64,000 nucleotides of DNA, from positions 12,728,001 to 12,792,000 of the forward strand of contig NW_027488369.1 of assembly GCF_051014445.1 (NCBI RefSeq), written 5' to 3'. Of the stretch, positions 1 to 14,100 are shown piece after piece. Position numbers and translations under genes: made by a program. This DNA is from Colletes latitarsis (lineage: Eukaryota > Arthropoda > Insecta > Hymenoptera > Colletidae). The number at the start of each line of letters is the position of its first letter. Positions within the stretch are counted from its first letter, which is position 1. Under the pieces are notes generated by a model. That model worked only from the letters and a program-made list of their open reading frames with translations. It ran no database searches and was not told the origin of the DNA.

Positions 1-2819
1 GAACGGATCCTGGGTTTTTTCTGGTTTGGATCACGTAGTAATGTGGGACCACACTGAAACAATCAAATAAACCTGGTCTTGATAAATATTTTAGAGGATA
101 ACGCATGTTAGGTCTGGGTTAGGTCTAGGATTTGCCCTCATCAGGCTCATACTTTCGCATATTTCTCATACTTCATGGCTAGATCCTGGGCTGTTTCTGG
201 ATTGTATCACGTAGTAATGTGGTACCACGCTGAAACAGTCAATTAAACCTGGTTTCGATCAATACTTTAGAGGATAACGCATGTTAGGTCTAGGATAGGT
301 CTGGGATTTGCTGTCATCAGGCTCATTCTTTCGCATATTTCTCATGCTTGATGGCTAGATCCTGGGCTTTGTCTCAATTGCACCACGTAGTAATGTAGTA
401 CCACACTGAAACGGTCAATTAATCCTGGTTTCGATCAATATTTTAGAGGATAACACATGTTAGGTGTAGGTTAGCCCTGGGAATTTCACTCATCAGACTC
501 ATACTTTCGCATTCTTCACATACTTGTTGAACTGATCCTGGGTTTTTTCTGGTTTGGATCACGTAGTAATGTGGTACCACACTGAAACGGTCAATTAAAC
601 CTGGTTTCGATCAATATTTTAGAGGATAACGCAAGTTACGTCTGGGATAGGTCTAGGATTTGCCCTCATCCGGCTCTTACTTTCGCATATTTCTCATACT
701 TCATGGCTAGATCCTAGGCTATTTCCGGATTGGATCACGTAGTAAAGTGGTACCACACTGAAACATTCAATGAAACCTGGTCTGGATAAATATTTTAGAG
801 GATAACGCATCTTAGGTCTGGGTTAGGTCTAAGATTTGCCCTCATCAGGCTCACAGTTTCGCGTTTTTCACATACTTCTTGAACAGATCATGGGTTTTTT
901 CTGGATTGGATCACGTAGTAATGTGGTACCACACTGAAACATTCAATTAAACCTGGTCCTGATAAATATTTTAGAGGATAACGCATGTTAGGTTTGGGTT
1001 AGGTCTAGGATTTGCCCTCATCAGGCTCATACTTTCGCATATTTCTCATACTTCAACGCTAGATCCTGGGCTGTTTCTGGATTGTATCACGTAGTAATGT
1101 GGTACCACGATGAAACAGTCAATTAAACCTGGTTTCGATCAATATTTTAGAGGATAACGCAAGTTAGGTCTGGGATAGGTCTGAGATTCGCCCTAATCAG
1201 GCTCATACTTTCGCGTTTTTCACGTACCTGTTGAACTGATCCTGGGTTTTTTCTGGTTTGGATCACGTAGTAATGTGGTACCACACTGAAACAGTCGATT
1301 AAACCTGGTTTCGATCAATATTTTAGAGGATAACGCAAGTTAGGTCTGGGATAGGTCTGGGATTTCACCTCATCAGACTCATACTTTCGCACCCTTCACA
1401 TACTCGTTGAACAGATCCTGGGTTATTTTCTGGTTTGGATCACATAGTAATGTGGTACCACACTTAAACTGTCGATTAAACCAGGTTTCAATCAATATTT
1501 TTGAGGATAACGCATGTTAGGTCTAGGTTAGGTCTGGGATTTGCTCTCATGAGGCTCATTCTTTCGCATATTTCTCATACTTGATGGCTAGACCCTGGGC
1601 TTTTTCTGGATTGCATCACGTAGTAATGAAGTACAACACTGAAACAGTCAATTAAACCTGCTTTCCATCAATATCTTAGAGGACAACGCAAGTTAGGTCT
1701 GGGATATGTCTGGGATTTGCCCTCATCAGGCTCATACTTTCGCGTTTTTCACATACTCGTTGAACAGATCCTGGGTTATTTTCTGGTTTGGATCACATAG
1801 TAATGTGGTACCACACTGAAACAGTCGATTAAACCAGGTTTCGATCAATATTTTTGAGGATAACGCATGTTAGGTCTAGGTTAGGCCTGGGATTTTCACT
1901 AATCAGACTCATACTTTCGCATTCTTCACATACTTGTTGAACGGATCCTGGGTATTTTCTGGTTTGGATCACGTAGTAATGTGGGACCACACTGAAACAG
2001 TCAATTAAACCTGGTTTCGATCAATATTTTTGAGGAAAACGCAAGTTAAGTCTGGGATAGGTCTGGGATTTGCTCTCATCAGGCTCATTCTTTCGCATAT
2101 TTCTCATGCTTGATGGCTAGATCCTGGGTTATTTTCTGGTTTGGATCACATAGTAATGTGTTACCACACTGAAACAGTCGATTAAACCAGGTTTCGATCA
2201 ATATTTTAGAGTATAACTCTTGTTAGGTCTAGGTTAGGCCTGGGATTTTCTCTGATCAGACTCATACTTTCGCATTCTTCACATACTTGTAAACGGATCC
2301 TGGGTTTTTTCTGGTTTGGATCACGTAGTAATGTGGTACCACACTGAAACAGTCGATTAAACCTGGTTTCGATCAATATTTTAGACGATAACACAAGTTA
2401 AGTCTGGGATTGGTCTGGGATTTGACCTCATCAGACTCATACTTTCGCACACTTCACATACTCGTTGAACAGATCCTGGGTTATTTTCTGGTTTGTATCA
2501 CATAGTAATGTGGTACCACACTGAACGAGTCGATTAAACCTGGTTTCGATCAATATTTTTGAGGATAACGCATGTTAGGTCTGGGTTAGGCCGGGGATTT
2601 TCTCTCATCAGACACATACTTTCGCATTCTTCACATACTTGTTGAACGGATCCTGGGTTTTTACTGGTTTGGATCGTGTAGTAATGTGGTACCACACTGA
2701 AACATTCAATTAAACCTGGTCTTGATAAATATTTTAGAGGATAACGCATGTTAGGGCTGGGTTAGGTCTGGGATTTTCACTCATCAGACTCATACTTTCG
2801 CATTCTTCACATACATGTT
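1..2819. repeat. 16-monomer higher-order repeat, copy 1
   Basis: First copy of a 2819-bp unit. Sixteen monomers of 176 bp give 2816; the extra 3 bp fit the four 177-bp monomers (TTATTTT type) and one monomer that is one base short, at about 2290 (TTGTAAAC instead of TTGTTGAAC). It recurs base for base at 2820 with very few differences, for example one base at about 870 against 3689. Confidence 0.92.
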
Positions 2820-5638
2820 GAACGGATCCTGGGTTTTTTCTGGTTTGGATCACGTAGTAATGTGGGACCACACTGAAACAATCAAATAAACCTGGTCTTG
2901 ATAAATATTTTAGAGGATAACGCATGTTAGGTCTGGGTTAGGTCTAGGATTTGCCCTCATCAGGCTCATACTTTCGCATATTTCTCATACTTCATGGCTA
3001 GATCCTGGGCTGTTTCTGGATTGTATCACGTAGTAATGTGGTACCACGCTGAAACAGTCAATTAAACCTGGTTTCGATCAATACTTTAGAGGATAACGCA
3101 TGTTAGGTCTAGGATAGGTCTGGGATTTGCTGTCATCAGGCTCATTCTTTCGCATATTTCTCATGCTTGATGGCTAGATCCTGGGCTTTGTCTCAATTGC
3201 ACCACGTAGTAATGTAGTACCACACTGAAACGGTCAATTAATCCTGGTTTCGATCAATATTTTAGAGGATAACACATGTTAGGTGTAGGTTAGCCCTGGG
3301 AATTTCACTCATCAGACTCATACTTTCGCATTCTTCACATACTTGTTGAACTGATCCTGGGTTTTTTCTGGTTTGGATCACGTAGTAATGTGGTACCACA
3401 CTGAAACGGTCAATTAAACCTGGTTTCGATCAATATTTTAGAGGATAACGCAAGTTACGTCTGGGATAGGTCTAGGATTTGCCCTCATCCGGCTCTTACT
3501 TTCGCATATTTCTCATACTTCATGGCTAGATCCTAGGCTATTTCCGGATTGGATCACGTAGTAAAGTGGTACCACACTGAAACATTCAATGAAACCTGGT
3601 CTGGATAAATATTTTAGAGGATAACGCATCTTAGGTCTGGGTTAGGTCTAAGATTTGCCCTCATCAGGCTCACAGTTTCGCGTTTTTCACATACTTGTTG
3701 AACAGATCATGGGTTTTTTCTGGATTGGATCACGTAGTAATGTGGTACCACACTGAAACATTCAATTAAACCTGGTCCTGATAAATATTTTAGAGGATAA
3801 CGCATGTTAGGTTTGGGTTAGGTCTAGGATTTGCCCTCATCAGGCTCATACTTTCGCATATTTCTCATACTTCAACGCTAGATCCTGGGCTGTTTCTGGA
3901 TTGTATCACGTAGTAATGTGGTACCACGATGAAACAGTCAATTAAACCTGGTTTCGATCAATATTTTAGAGGATAACGCAAGTTAGGTCTGGGATAGGTC
4001 TGAGATTCGCCCTAATCAGGCTCATACTTTCGCGTTTTTCACGTACCTGTTGAACTGATCCTGGGTTTTTTCTGGTTTGGATCACGTAGTAATGTGGTAC
4101 CACACTGAAACAGTCGATTAAACCTGGTTTCGATCAATATTTTAGAGGATAACGCAAGTTAGGTCTGGGATAGGTCTGGGATTTCACCTCATCAGACTCA
4201 TACTTTCGCACCCTTCACATACTCGTTGAACAGATCCTGGGTTATTTTCTGGTTTGGATCACATAGTAATGTGGTACCACACTTAAACTGTCGATTAAAC
4301 CAGGTTTCAATCAATATTTTTGAGGATAACGCATGTTAGGTCTAGGTTAGGTCTGGGATTTGCTCTCATGAGGCTCATTCTTTCGCATATTTCTCATACT
4401 TGATGGCTAGACCCTGGGCTTTTTCTGGATTGCATCACGTAGTAATGAAGTACAACACTGAAACAGTCAATTAAACCTGCTTTCCATCAATATCTTAGAG
4501 GACAACGCAAGTTAGGTCTGGGATATGTCTGGGATTTGCCCTCATCAGGCTCATACTTTCGCGTTTTTCACATACTCGTTGAACAGATCCTGGGTTATTT
4601 TCTGGTTTGGATCACATAGTAATGTGGTACCACACTGAAACAGTCGATTAAACCAGGTTTCGATCAATATTTTTGAGGATAACGCATGTTAGGTCTAGGT
4701 TAGGCCTGGGATTTTCACTAATCAGACTCATACTTTCGCATTCTTCACATACTTGTTGAACGGATCCTGGGTATTTTCTGGTTTGGATCACGTAGTAATG
4801 TGGGACCACACTGAAACAGTCAATTAAACCTGGTTTCGATCAATATTTTTGAGGAAAACGCAAGTTAAGTCTGGGATAGGTCTGGGATTTGCTCTCATCA
4901 GGCTCATTCTTTCGCATATTTCTCATGCTTGATGGCTAGATCCTGGGTTATTTTCTGGTTTGGATCACATAGTAATGTGTTACCACACTGAAACAGTCGA
5001 TTAAACCAGGTTTCGATCAATATTTTAGAGTATAACTCTTGTTAGGTCTAGGTTAGGCCTGGGATTTTCTCTGATCAGACTCATACTTTCGCATTCTTCA
5101 CATACTTGTAAACGGATCCTGGGTTTTTTCTGGTTTGGATCACGTAGTAATGTGGTACCACACTGAAACAGTCGATTAAACCTGGTTTCGATCAATATTT
5201 TAGACGATAACACAAGTTAAGTCTGGGATTGGTCTGGGATTTGACCTCATCAGACTCATACTTTCGCACACTTCACATACTCGTTGAACAGATCCTGGGT
5301 TATTTTCTGGTTTGTATCACATAGTAATGTGGTACCACACTGAACGAGTCGATTAAACCTGGTTTCGATCAATATTTTTGAGGATAACGCATGTTAGGTC
5401 TGGGTTAGGCCGGGGATTTTCTCTCATCAGACACATACTTTCGCATTCTTCACATACTTGTTGAACGGATCCTGGGTTTTTACTGGTTTGGATCGTGTAG
5501 TAATGTGGTACCACACTGAAACATTCAATTAAACCTGGTCTTGATAAATATTTTAGAGGATAACGCATGTTAGGGCTGGGTTAGGTCTGGGATTTTCACT
5601 CATCAGACTCATACTTTCGCATTCTTCACATACATGTT
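2820..5638. repeat. 16-monomer higher-order repeat, copy 2
   Basis: Second tandem copy of the 2819-bp unit, offset 2819 from copy 1. The shared short monomer and the same order of 177-bp monomers confirm a block duplication rather than independent monomers. Confidence 0.92.
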
Positions 5639-7163
5639 GAACGGATCCTGGGTTTTTTCTGGTTTGGATCACGTAGTAATGTGGGACCACACTGAAACAA
5701 TCAAATAAACCTGGTCTTGATAAATATTTTAGAGGATAACGCATGTTAGGTCTGGGTTAGGTCTAGGATTTGCCCTCATCAGGCTCATACTTTCGCATAT
5801 TTCTCATACTTCATGGCTAGATCCTGGGCTGTTTCTGGATTGTATCACGTAGTAATGTGGTACCACGCTGAAACAGTCAATTAAACCTGGTTTCGATCAA
5901 TACTTTAGAGGATAACGCATGTTAGGTCTAGGATAGGTCTGGGATTTGCTGTCATCAGGCTCATTCTTTCGCATATTTCTCATGCTTGATGGCTAGATCC
6001 TGGGCTTTGTCTAAATTGCACCACGTAGTAATGTAGTACCACACTGAAACGGTCAATTAATCCTGGTTTCGATCAATATTTTAGAGGATAACACATGTTA
6101 GGTGTAGGTTAGCCCTGGGAATTTCACTCATCAGACTCATACTTTCGCATTCTTCACATACTTGTTGAACTGATCCTGGGTTTTTTCTGGTTTGGATCAC
6201 GTAGTAATGTGGTACCACACTGAAACGGTCAATTAAACCTGGTTTCGATCAATATTTTAGAGGATAACGCAAGTTACGTCTGGGATAGGTCTAGGATTTG
6301 CCCTCATCCGGCTCTTACTTTCGCATATTTCTCATACTTCATGGCTAGATCCTAGGCTATTTCCGGATTGGATCACGTAGTAAAGTGGTACCACACTGAA
6401 ACATTCAATGAAACCTGGTCTGGATAAATATTTTAGAGGATAACGCATCTTAGGTCTGGGTTAGGTCTAAGATTTGCCCTCATCAGGCTCACAGTTTCGC
6501 GTTTTTCACATACTTGTTGAACAGATCATGGGTTTTTTCTGGATTGGATCACGTAGTAATGTGGTACCACACTGAAACATTCAATTAAACCTGGTCCTGA
6601 TAAATATTTTAGAGGATAACGCATGTTAGGTTTGGGTTAGGTCTAGGATTTGCCCTCATCAGGCTCATACTTTCGCATATTTCTCATACTTCAACGCTAG
6701 ATCCTGGGCTGTTTCTGGATTGTATCACGTAGTAATGTGGTACCACGCTGAAACAGTTAATTAAACCTGGTTTCGATCAATATTTTAGAGGATAACGCAA
6801 GTTAGGTCTGGGATAGGTCTGAGATTCGCCCTAATCAGGCTCATACTTTCGCGTTTTTCACGTACTTGTTGAACTGATCCTGGGTTTTTTCTGGTTTGGA
6901 TCACGTAGTAATGTGGTACCACACTGAAACAGTCGATTAAACCTGGTTTCGATCAATATTTTAGAGGATAACGCAAGTTAGGTCTGGGATAGGTCTGGGA
7001 TTTCACCTCATCAGACTCATACTTTCGCACCCTTCACATACTCGTTGAACAGATCCTGGGTTATTTTCTGGTTTGGATCACATAGTAATGTGGTACCACA
7101 CTTAAACTGTCGATTAAACCAGGTTTCAATCAATATTTTTGAGGATAACGCATGTTAGGTCTA
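5639..7163. repeat. 16-monomer higher-order repeat, partial copy 3
   Basis: Third copy of the 2819-bp unit, truncated. It follows copies 1 and 2 until about 7163, where copy 1 continues as GGTCTGGGATTTGC but this copy switches to GGCCTGGGATTTTCAC. The switch is in monomer register, so it is best read as an unequal-exchange junction inside homologous monomers. Confidence 0.85.
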
Positions 7164-10100
7164 GGTTAGGCCTGGGATTTTCACTCATCAGACTCATACT
7201 TTCGCATTCTTCACATACTTGTTGAACGGATCCTGGGTTTTTTCTGGTTTGGATCACGTAGTAATGTGGTACCACACTGAAACATTCAATTAAACCTGGT
7301 CTTGATAAATATTTTAGAGGATAGCGCATGTTAGGTCTGGGATAGGTCTGGGATTTGCCCTCATCAGACTCATACTTTCGCACACTTCACATACTCATTG
7401 AACAGATCCTGGGTTATTTTCTGGTTTGGATCACATTGTAATGTAGTACCACACTGAAACAGTCGATTAAACCAGGTTTCGATCAATACTTTTGAGGATA
7501 ACGCATGTTAGGTCTGGGTTAGGTCTAGGATTTGCTCTCGTCAGGCTCATACTTTCGCATATTTCTCATACTTCATGGCTAGATCCTGGGCTATTTCTGG
7601 ATTGGATCACGTAGTAATGTGGTACCACACTGAAACATTCAATTAAACCTGGTCTTGATAAATATTTTAGAGGGTAACGCATGTTAGGTTTGGGATAGGT
7701 CTAGGATTTGCCCTCATCGGGCTCATACTTTCGCATATTTGTCATACTTCATGGCTAGATCCTGGGCTGTTTCTGGTTTGTATCACGTAGTAATGTGGTA
7801 CCACGCTGAAACAGTCAATTAATCCTGGTTTCGATAAATATTTTAGAGGATAACGCAAGTTAGGTCTGGGATAGGTCTGGGAATCGCCCTAATCAGACTC
7901 ATACTTTCGGGTTTTTCACGTACTTGTTGAACTGATCCTGGGTTTTTTCTGGTTTCGATCACGTAGTAATGTGGTACCACACTGAAACAGTCGATTAAAC
8001 CTGGTTTCGATCCATATTTTAGAGGATAACGCAAGTTGGGTCTGGGGTAGGTCTGGGATTCTCACTCATCAGACTCATACTTTCGCACACTTCACATACT
8101 CGTTGAACAGATCCTGGGTTTTTTCTGGTTTGGATCACGTAGTAATGTGGTACCGCACTGAAATAGTCGATTAAACCTGGTTTCGATCCATATTTTAGAG
8201 GATAACGCAAGTTAGGTCTGGGATAGGTCTGGGATTTGACCTCATCAGACTCACATACTTCCGCACACTTCACATACTCCTTGAACAGATCCTGGGTTAT
8301 TTTCTGGTTTGGATCACACAGTAATGTGGTACCACACTGAAACAGTCGATTAAACCTGGTTTCGATCAATATTTTAGAGGATAACGCAAGTTAGGTCTGG
8401 GATAGGTCTGGGATTTGACCTCATCAGACTCATACTTTCGCACACTTCACATACTCCTTGAACAGATCCTGGGTTATTCTCTGGTTTGGATCACATAGTA
8501 ATGTGGTACCACACTGATACAGTCGATTAAACCAGGTTTCGATCAATATTTTGGAGGATAACGCATGTTAGGCCTAGGTTAGGCCTGGGATTTGCCCTCA
8601 TCAGGCTCATACTCTCGCATATTGCTCATACTTCATGGCTAGATCCTGGGCTGTTTCTGGATTGTTTCACGTAGTAATGTGGTACCACGCTGAAACAGTC
8701 AATTAAACCTGGTTTCGATCAATATTTTGGAGGATAACGCATGTTAGGTCTAGGATAGCCCTGGGATTTTCACTCATCAGACTCATACTTTCGCATTCTT
8801 CACATACTTGTTGAACTGATCCTGGGTTTTTTCTGGTTTGGATCTCGTAGTAATGTGGTACCACACTGAAACAGTCGATTAAACCTGGTTCCGATCAATA
8901 TTTTAGAGGATAACGCATGTTAGGTCTAGGTTAGCCCTGTGATTTTCACTCATCAGACTCATACTTTCGCAATCTTCACATACTTGTTGAACTGATCCTG
9001 GGTTTTTACTGGTTTGGATCACGTAGTAATGTGGTACCACACTGAAACAGTCGATTAAACCTGGTCTCGATCAATATTTTAGAGAATAATTCATGCTAGG
9101 TCTAGGTTAGGTCTGGGATTTGCTCTCATCAGGCTCATTCTTTCGCATATATCTCATACTTGATGGCTAGACCCTGGGCTTTTTCTGGATTGCATCACGT
9201 AGTAATGTAGTACCACACTGAAACAGTCAATGAAACCTGGTTTCCATCAATATTTTAGAGGACAACGCAAGTTAGGTCTAGGTAAGGCCTGTGATTTTCA
9301 CTGATCAGACTCATACTTTCGCATCCTTCACATACTTGTTGAACGGATCCTGGGTATTTTCTGGTTTGGATCACGTAGTAATGTGGTACCACACTGAAAT
9401 GGTCAATTAAACCTGGTTTCGATCAATATTTTAGAGAATAATTCATGTTAGGTCTAGGTTAGGTCTGGGATTTACTCTCATCAGGCCCATTCTTTCGCAT
9501 ATTACTGATACTTGACGGCTAGATCCTGGGCTTTTTCTGGATTGGATCACGTAGTAATGTGGGACCACACTGAAACAATCAATTAAACCTGGTTTTGATA
9601 AATATTTTAGAGGATAACGCATGTTAGGTCTGGGATAGGTCTGGGATTTGCCCTCATCAGACTCATACTTTCGCACACTTCACATACTCATTGAACAGAT
9701 CCTGGGTTATTTTCTGGTTTGGATCACATTGTAATGTGGTACCACACTGAAACAGTCGATTAAACCAGGTTTCGATCAATACTTTTGAGGATAACGCATG
9801 TTAGGTCTGGGTTAGGTCTAGGATTTGCTCTCGTCAGGCTCATACTTTCGCATATTTCTCATACTTCATGGCTAGATCATGGGCTATTTCTGGATTGGAT
9901 CACGTAGTAATGTGGTACCACACTGAAACATTCAATTAAACCTGGACTTGATAAATATTTTAGAGGATAACGCATGTTAGGTTTGGGTTAGGTCTAGGAT
10001 TTGCCCTCATCGGGCTCATACTTTCGCATATTTCTCATACTTCATGGCTAGATCCTGGGCTGTTTCTGGTTTGTATCACGTAGTAATGTGGTACCACGCT

Positions 10101-10352
10101 GAAACAGTCAATTAATCCTGGTTTCGATAAATATTTTAGAGGATAACGCAAGTTAGGTCTGGGATAGGTCTGGGAATCGCCCTAATCAGGCTCATACTTT
10201 CGGGTTTTTCACGTACTTGTTGAACTGATCCTGGGTTTTTTCTGGTTTGGATCACGTAGTAATGTGGTACCACACTGAAACGGTCAATTAAACCTGGTTT
10301 CGATCAATATTTTAGGGGATAACGCAAGTTAGGTCTGGGATAGGTCTGGGAT
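6850..10352. repeat. 3.5-kb satellite segment duplicated at 11085-14408
   Basis: This stretch matches the segment starting near 11085 at an offset of 4232 bp until about 7676. The offset then drops to 4056 bp, because the downstream copy lacks exactly one 176-bp monomer. Diagnostic shared variants include AATTCATGCTAGGTC (about 9089 and 13145) and the TTTTAGGGG variant (about 10312 and 14368). Its 7165-7924 part is also repeated at about 10352-11110. Confidence 0.8.
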
Positions 10353-11110
10353 TTTCACTCATCAGACTCATACTTTCGCATTCTTCACATACTTGTTGAA
10401 CGGATCCTGGGTTTTTTCTGGTTTGGATCACGTAGTAATGTGGTACCACACTGAAACATTCAATTAAACCTGGTCTTGATAAATATTTTAGAGGATAGCG
10501 CATGTTAGGTCTGGGATAGGTCTGGGATTTGCCCTCATCAGACTCATACTTTCGCACACTTCACATACTCATTGAACAGATCCTGGGTTATTTTCTGGTT
10601 TGGATCACATTGTAATGTGGTACCACACTGAAACAGTCGATTAAACCAGGTTTCGATCAATACTTTTGAGGATAACGCATGTTAGGTCTGGGTTAGGTCT
10701 AGGATTTGCTCTCGTCAGGCTCATACTTTCGCATATTTCTCATACTTCATGGCTAGATCCTGGGCTATTTCTGGATTGGATCACGTAGTAATGTGGTACC
10801 ACACTGAAACATTCAATTAAACCTGGTCTTGATAAATATTTTAGAGGGTAACGCATGTTAGGTTTGGGATAGGTCTAGGATTTGCCCTCATCGGGCTCAT
10901 ACTTTCGCATATTTGTCATACTTCATGGCTAGATCCTGGGCTGTTTCTGGTTTGTATCACGTAGTAATGTGGTACCACGCTGAAACAGTCAATTAATCCT
11001 GGTTTCGATAAATATTTTAGAGGATAACGCAAGTTAGGTCTGGGATAGGTCTGGGAATCGCCCTAATCAGACTCATACTTTCGGGTTTTTCACGTACTTG
11101 TTGAACTGAT
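10352..11110. repeat. Partial repeat of 7165-7924
   Basis: About 760 bp that repeats the start of the preceding segment at an offset of about 3186 bp, including the AGGATAGCGCATG variant and the GATCACATTGTAATG variant. It makes the region from 7165 a tandem repeat of roughly 18 monomers with a partial second copy before the larger downstream copy begins. Confidence 0.75.
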
Positions 11111-14100
11111 CCTGGGTTTTTTCTGGTTTGGATCACGTAGTAATGTGGTACCACACTGAAACAGTCAATTAAACCTGGTTTCGATCAATATTTTAGAGGA
11201 TAACGCAAGTTAGGTCTGGGATAGGTCTGGGATTTCACCTCATCAGACTCATACTTTCGCACCCTTCACATACTCGTTGAACAGATCCTGGGTTATTTTC
11301 TGGTTTGGATCACATAGTAATGTGGTACCACACTTAAACTGTCGATTAAACCAGGTTTCAATCAATATTTTTGAGGATAACGCATGTTAGGTCTAGGTTA
11401 GGCCTGGGATTTTCACTCATCAGACTCATACTTTCGCATTCTTCACATACTTGTTGAACGGATCCTGGGTTTTTTCTGGTTTGGATCACGTAGTAATGTG
11501 GTACCACACTGAAACATTCAATTAAACCTGGTCTTGATAAATATTTTAGAGGATAGCGCATGTTAGGTCTGGGATAGGTCTGGGATTTGCCCTCATCAGA
11601 CTCATACTTTCGCACACTTCACATACTCATTGAACAGATCCTGGGTTATTTTCTGGTTTGGATCACATTGTAATGTGGTACCACACTGAAACAGTCGATT
11701 AAACCAGGTTTCGATCAATACTTTTGAGGATAACGCATGTTAGGTCTGGGTTAGGTCTAGGATTTGCTCTCGTCAGGCTCATACTTTCGCATATTTCTCA
11801 TACTTCATGGCTAGATCCTGGGCTATTTCTGGATTGGATCACGTAGTAATGTGGTACCACACTGAAACATTCAATTAAACCTGGTCTTGATAAATATTTT
11901 AGAGGGTAACGCAAGTTAGGTCTGGGATAGGTCTGGGAATCGCCCTAATCAGACTCATACTTTCGGGTTTTTCACGTACTTGTTGAACTGATCCTGGGTT
12001 TTTTCTGGTTTCGATCACGTAGTAATGTGGTACCACACTGAAACAGTCGATTAAACCTGGTTTCGATCCATATTTTAGAGGATAACGCAAGTTGGGTCTG
12101 GGGTAGGTCTGGGATTCTCACTCATCAGACTCATACTTTCGCACACTTCACATACTCGTTGAACAGATCCTGGGTTTTTTCTGGTTTGGATCACGTAGTA
12201 ATGTGGTACCGCACTGAAATAGTCGATTAAACCTGGTTTCGATCAATATTTTAGAGGATAACGCAAGTTAGGTCTGGGATAGGTCTGGGATTTGACCTCA
12301 TCAGACTCACATACTTCCGCACACTTCACATACTCCTTGAACAGATCCTGGGTTATTTTCTGGTTTGGATCACACAGTAATGTGGTACCACACTGAAACA
12401 GTCGATTAAACCTGGTTTCGATCAATATTTTAGAGGATAACGCAAGTTAGGTCTGGGATAGGTCTGGGATTTGACCTCATCAGACTCATACTTTCGCACA
12501 CTTCACATACTCCTTGAACAGATCCTGGGTTATTCTCTGGTTTGGATCACATAGTAATGTGGTACCACACTGATACAGTCGATTAAACCAGGTTTCGATC
12601 AATATTTTGGAGGATAACGCATGTTAGGCCTAGGTTAGGCCTGGGATTTGCCCTCATCAGGCTCATACTCTCGCATATTGCTCATACTTCATGGCTAGAT
12701 CCTGGGCTGTTTCTGGATTGTTTCACGTAGTAATGTGGTACCACGCTGAAACAGTCAATTAAACCTGGTTTCGATCAATATTTTGGAGGATAACGCATGT
12801 TAGGTCTAGGATAGCCCTGGGATTTTCACTCATCAGACTCATACTTTCGCATTCTTCACATACTTGTTGAACTGATCCTGGGTTTTTTCTGGTTTGGATC
12901 TCGTAGTAATGTGGTACCACACTGAAACAGTCGATTAAACCTGGTTCCGATCAATATTTTAGAGGATAACGCATGTTAGGTCTAGGTTAGCCCTGTGATT
13001 TTCACTCATCAGACTCATACTTTCGCAATCTTCACATACTTGTTGAACTGATCCTGGGTTTTTACTGGTTTGGATCACGTAGTAATGTGGTACCACACTG
13101 AAACAGTCGATTAAACCTGGTCTCGATCAATATTTTAGAGAATAATTCATGCTAGGTCTAGGTTAGGTCTGGGATTTGCTCTCATCAGGCTCATTCTTTC
13201 GCATATATCTCATACTTGATGGCTAGACCCTGGGCTTTTTCTGGATTGCATCACGTAGTAATGTAGTACCACACTGAAACAGTCAATGAAACCTGGTTTC
13301 CATCAATATTTTAGAGGACAACGCAAGTTAGGTCTAGGTAAGGCCTGTGATTTTCACTGATCAGACTCATACTTTCGCAACCTTCACATACTTGTTGAAC
13401 GGATCCTGGGTATTTTCTGGTTTGGATCACGTAGTAATGTGGTACCACACTGAAATGGTCAATTAAACCTGGTTTCGATCAATATTTTAGAGAATAATTC
13501 ATGTTAGGTCTAGGTTAGGTCTGGGATTTACTCTCATGAGGCCCATTCTTTCGCATATATCTCATACTTGACGGCTAGATCCTGGGCTTTTTCTGGATTG
13601 GATCACGTAGTAATGTGGGACCACACTGAAACAATCAATTAAACCTGGTTTTGATAAATATTTTAGAGGATAGCGCATGTTAGGTCTGGGATAGGTCTGG
13701 GATTTGCCCTCATCAGACTCATACTTTCGCACACTTCACATACTCATTGAACAGATCCTGGGTTATTTTCTGGTTTGGATCACATTGTAATGTGGTACCA
13801 CACTGAAACAGTCGATTAAACCAGGTTTCGATCAATACTTTTGAGGATAACGCATGTTAGGTCTGGGTTAGGTCTAGGATTTGCTCTCGTCAGGCTCATA
13901 CTTTCGCATATTTCTCATACTTCATGGCTAGATCCTGGGCTATTTCTGGATTGGATCACGTAGTAATGTGGTACCACACTGAAACATTCAATTAAACCTG
14001 GTCTTGATAAATATTTTAGAGGATAACGCATGTTAGGTTTGGGTTAGGTCTAGGATTTGCCCTCATCGGGCTCATACTTTCGCATATTTCTCATACTTCA

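Noticed and set aside
130..145. Possible pol III B box (GGTTTCGATCAA in many monomers)
   Set aside because: It resembles GGTTCGANTCC only partly, with an extra T and no terminal CC. No A box is found at a suitable distance and many monomers have GGTCTTGATAAA or GGTTTCCATCAA instead.
8019..8369. Many similar 60-116-codon frames on the - strand of the satellite (the longest here)
   Set aside because: They repeat with the monomer and reflect DNA identity. 176 is not a multiple of 3, so frames rotate and close within about one or two monomers. No upstream signals or family resemblance.
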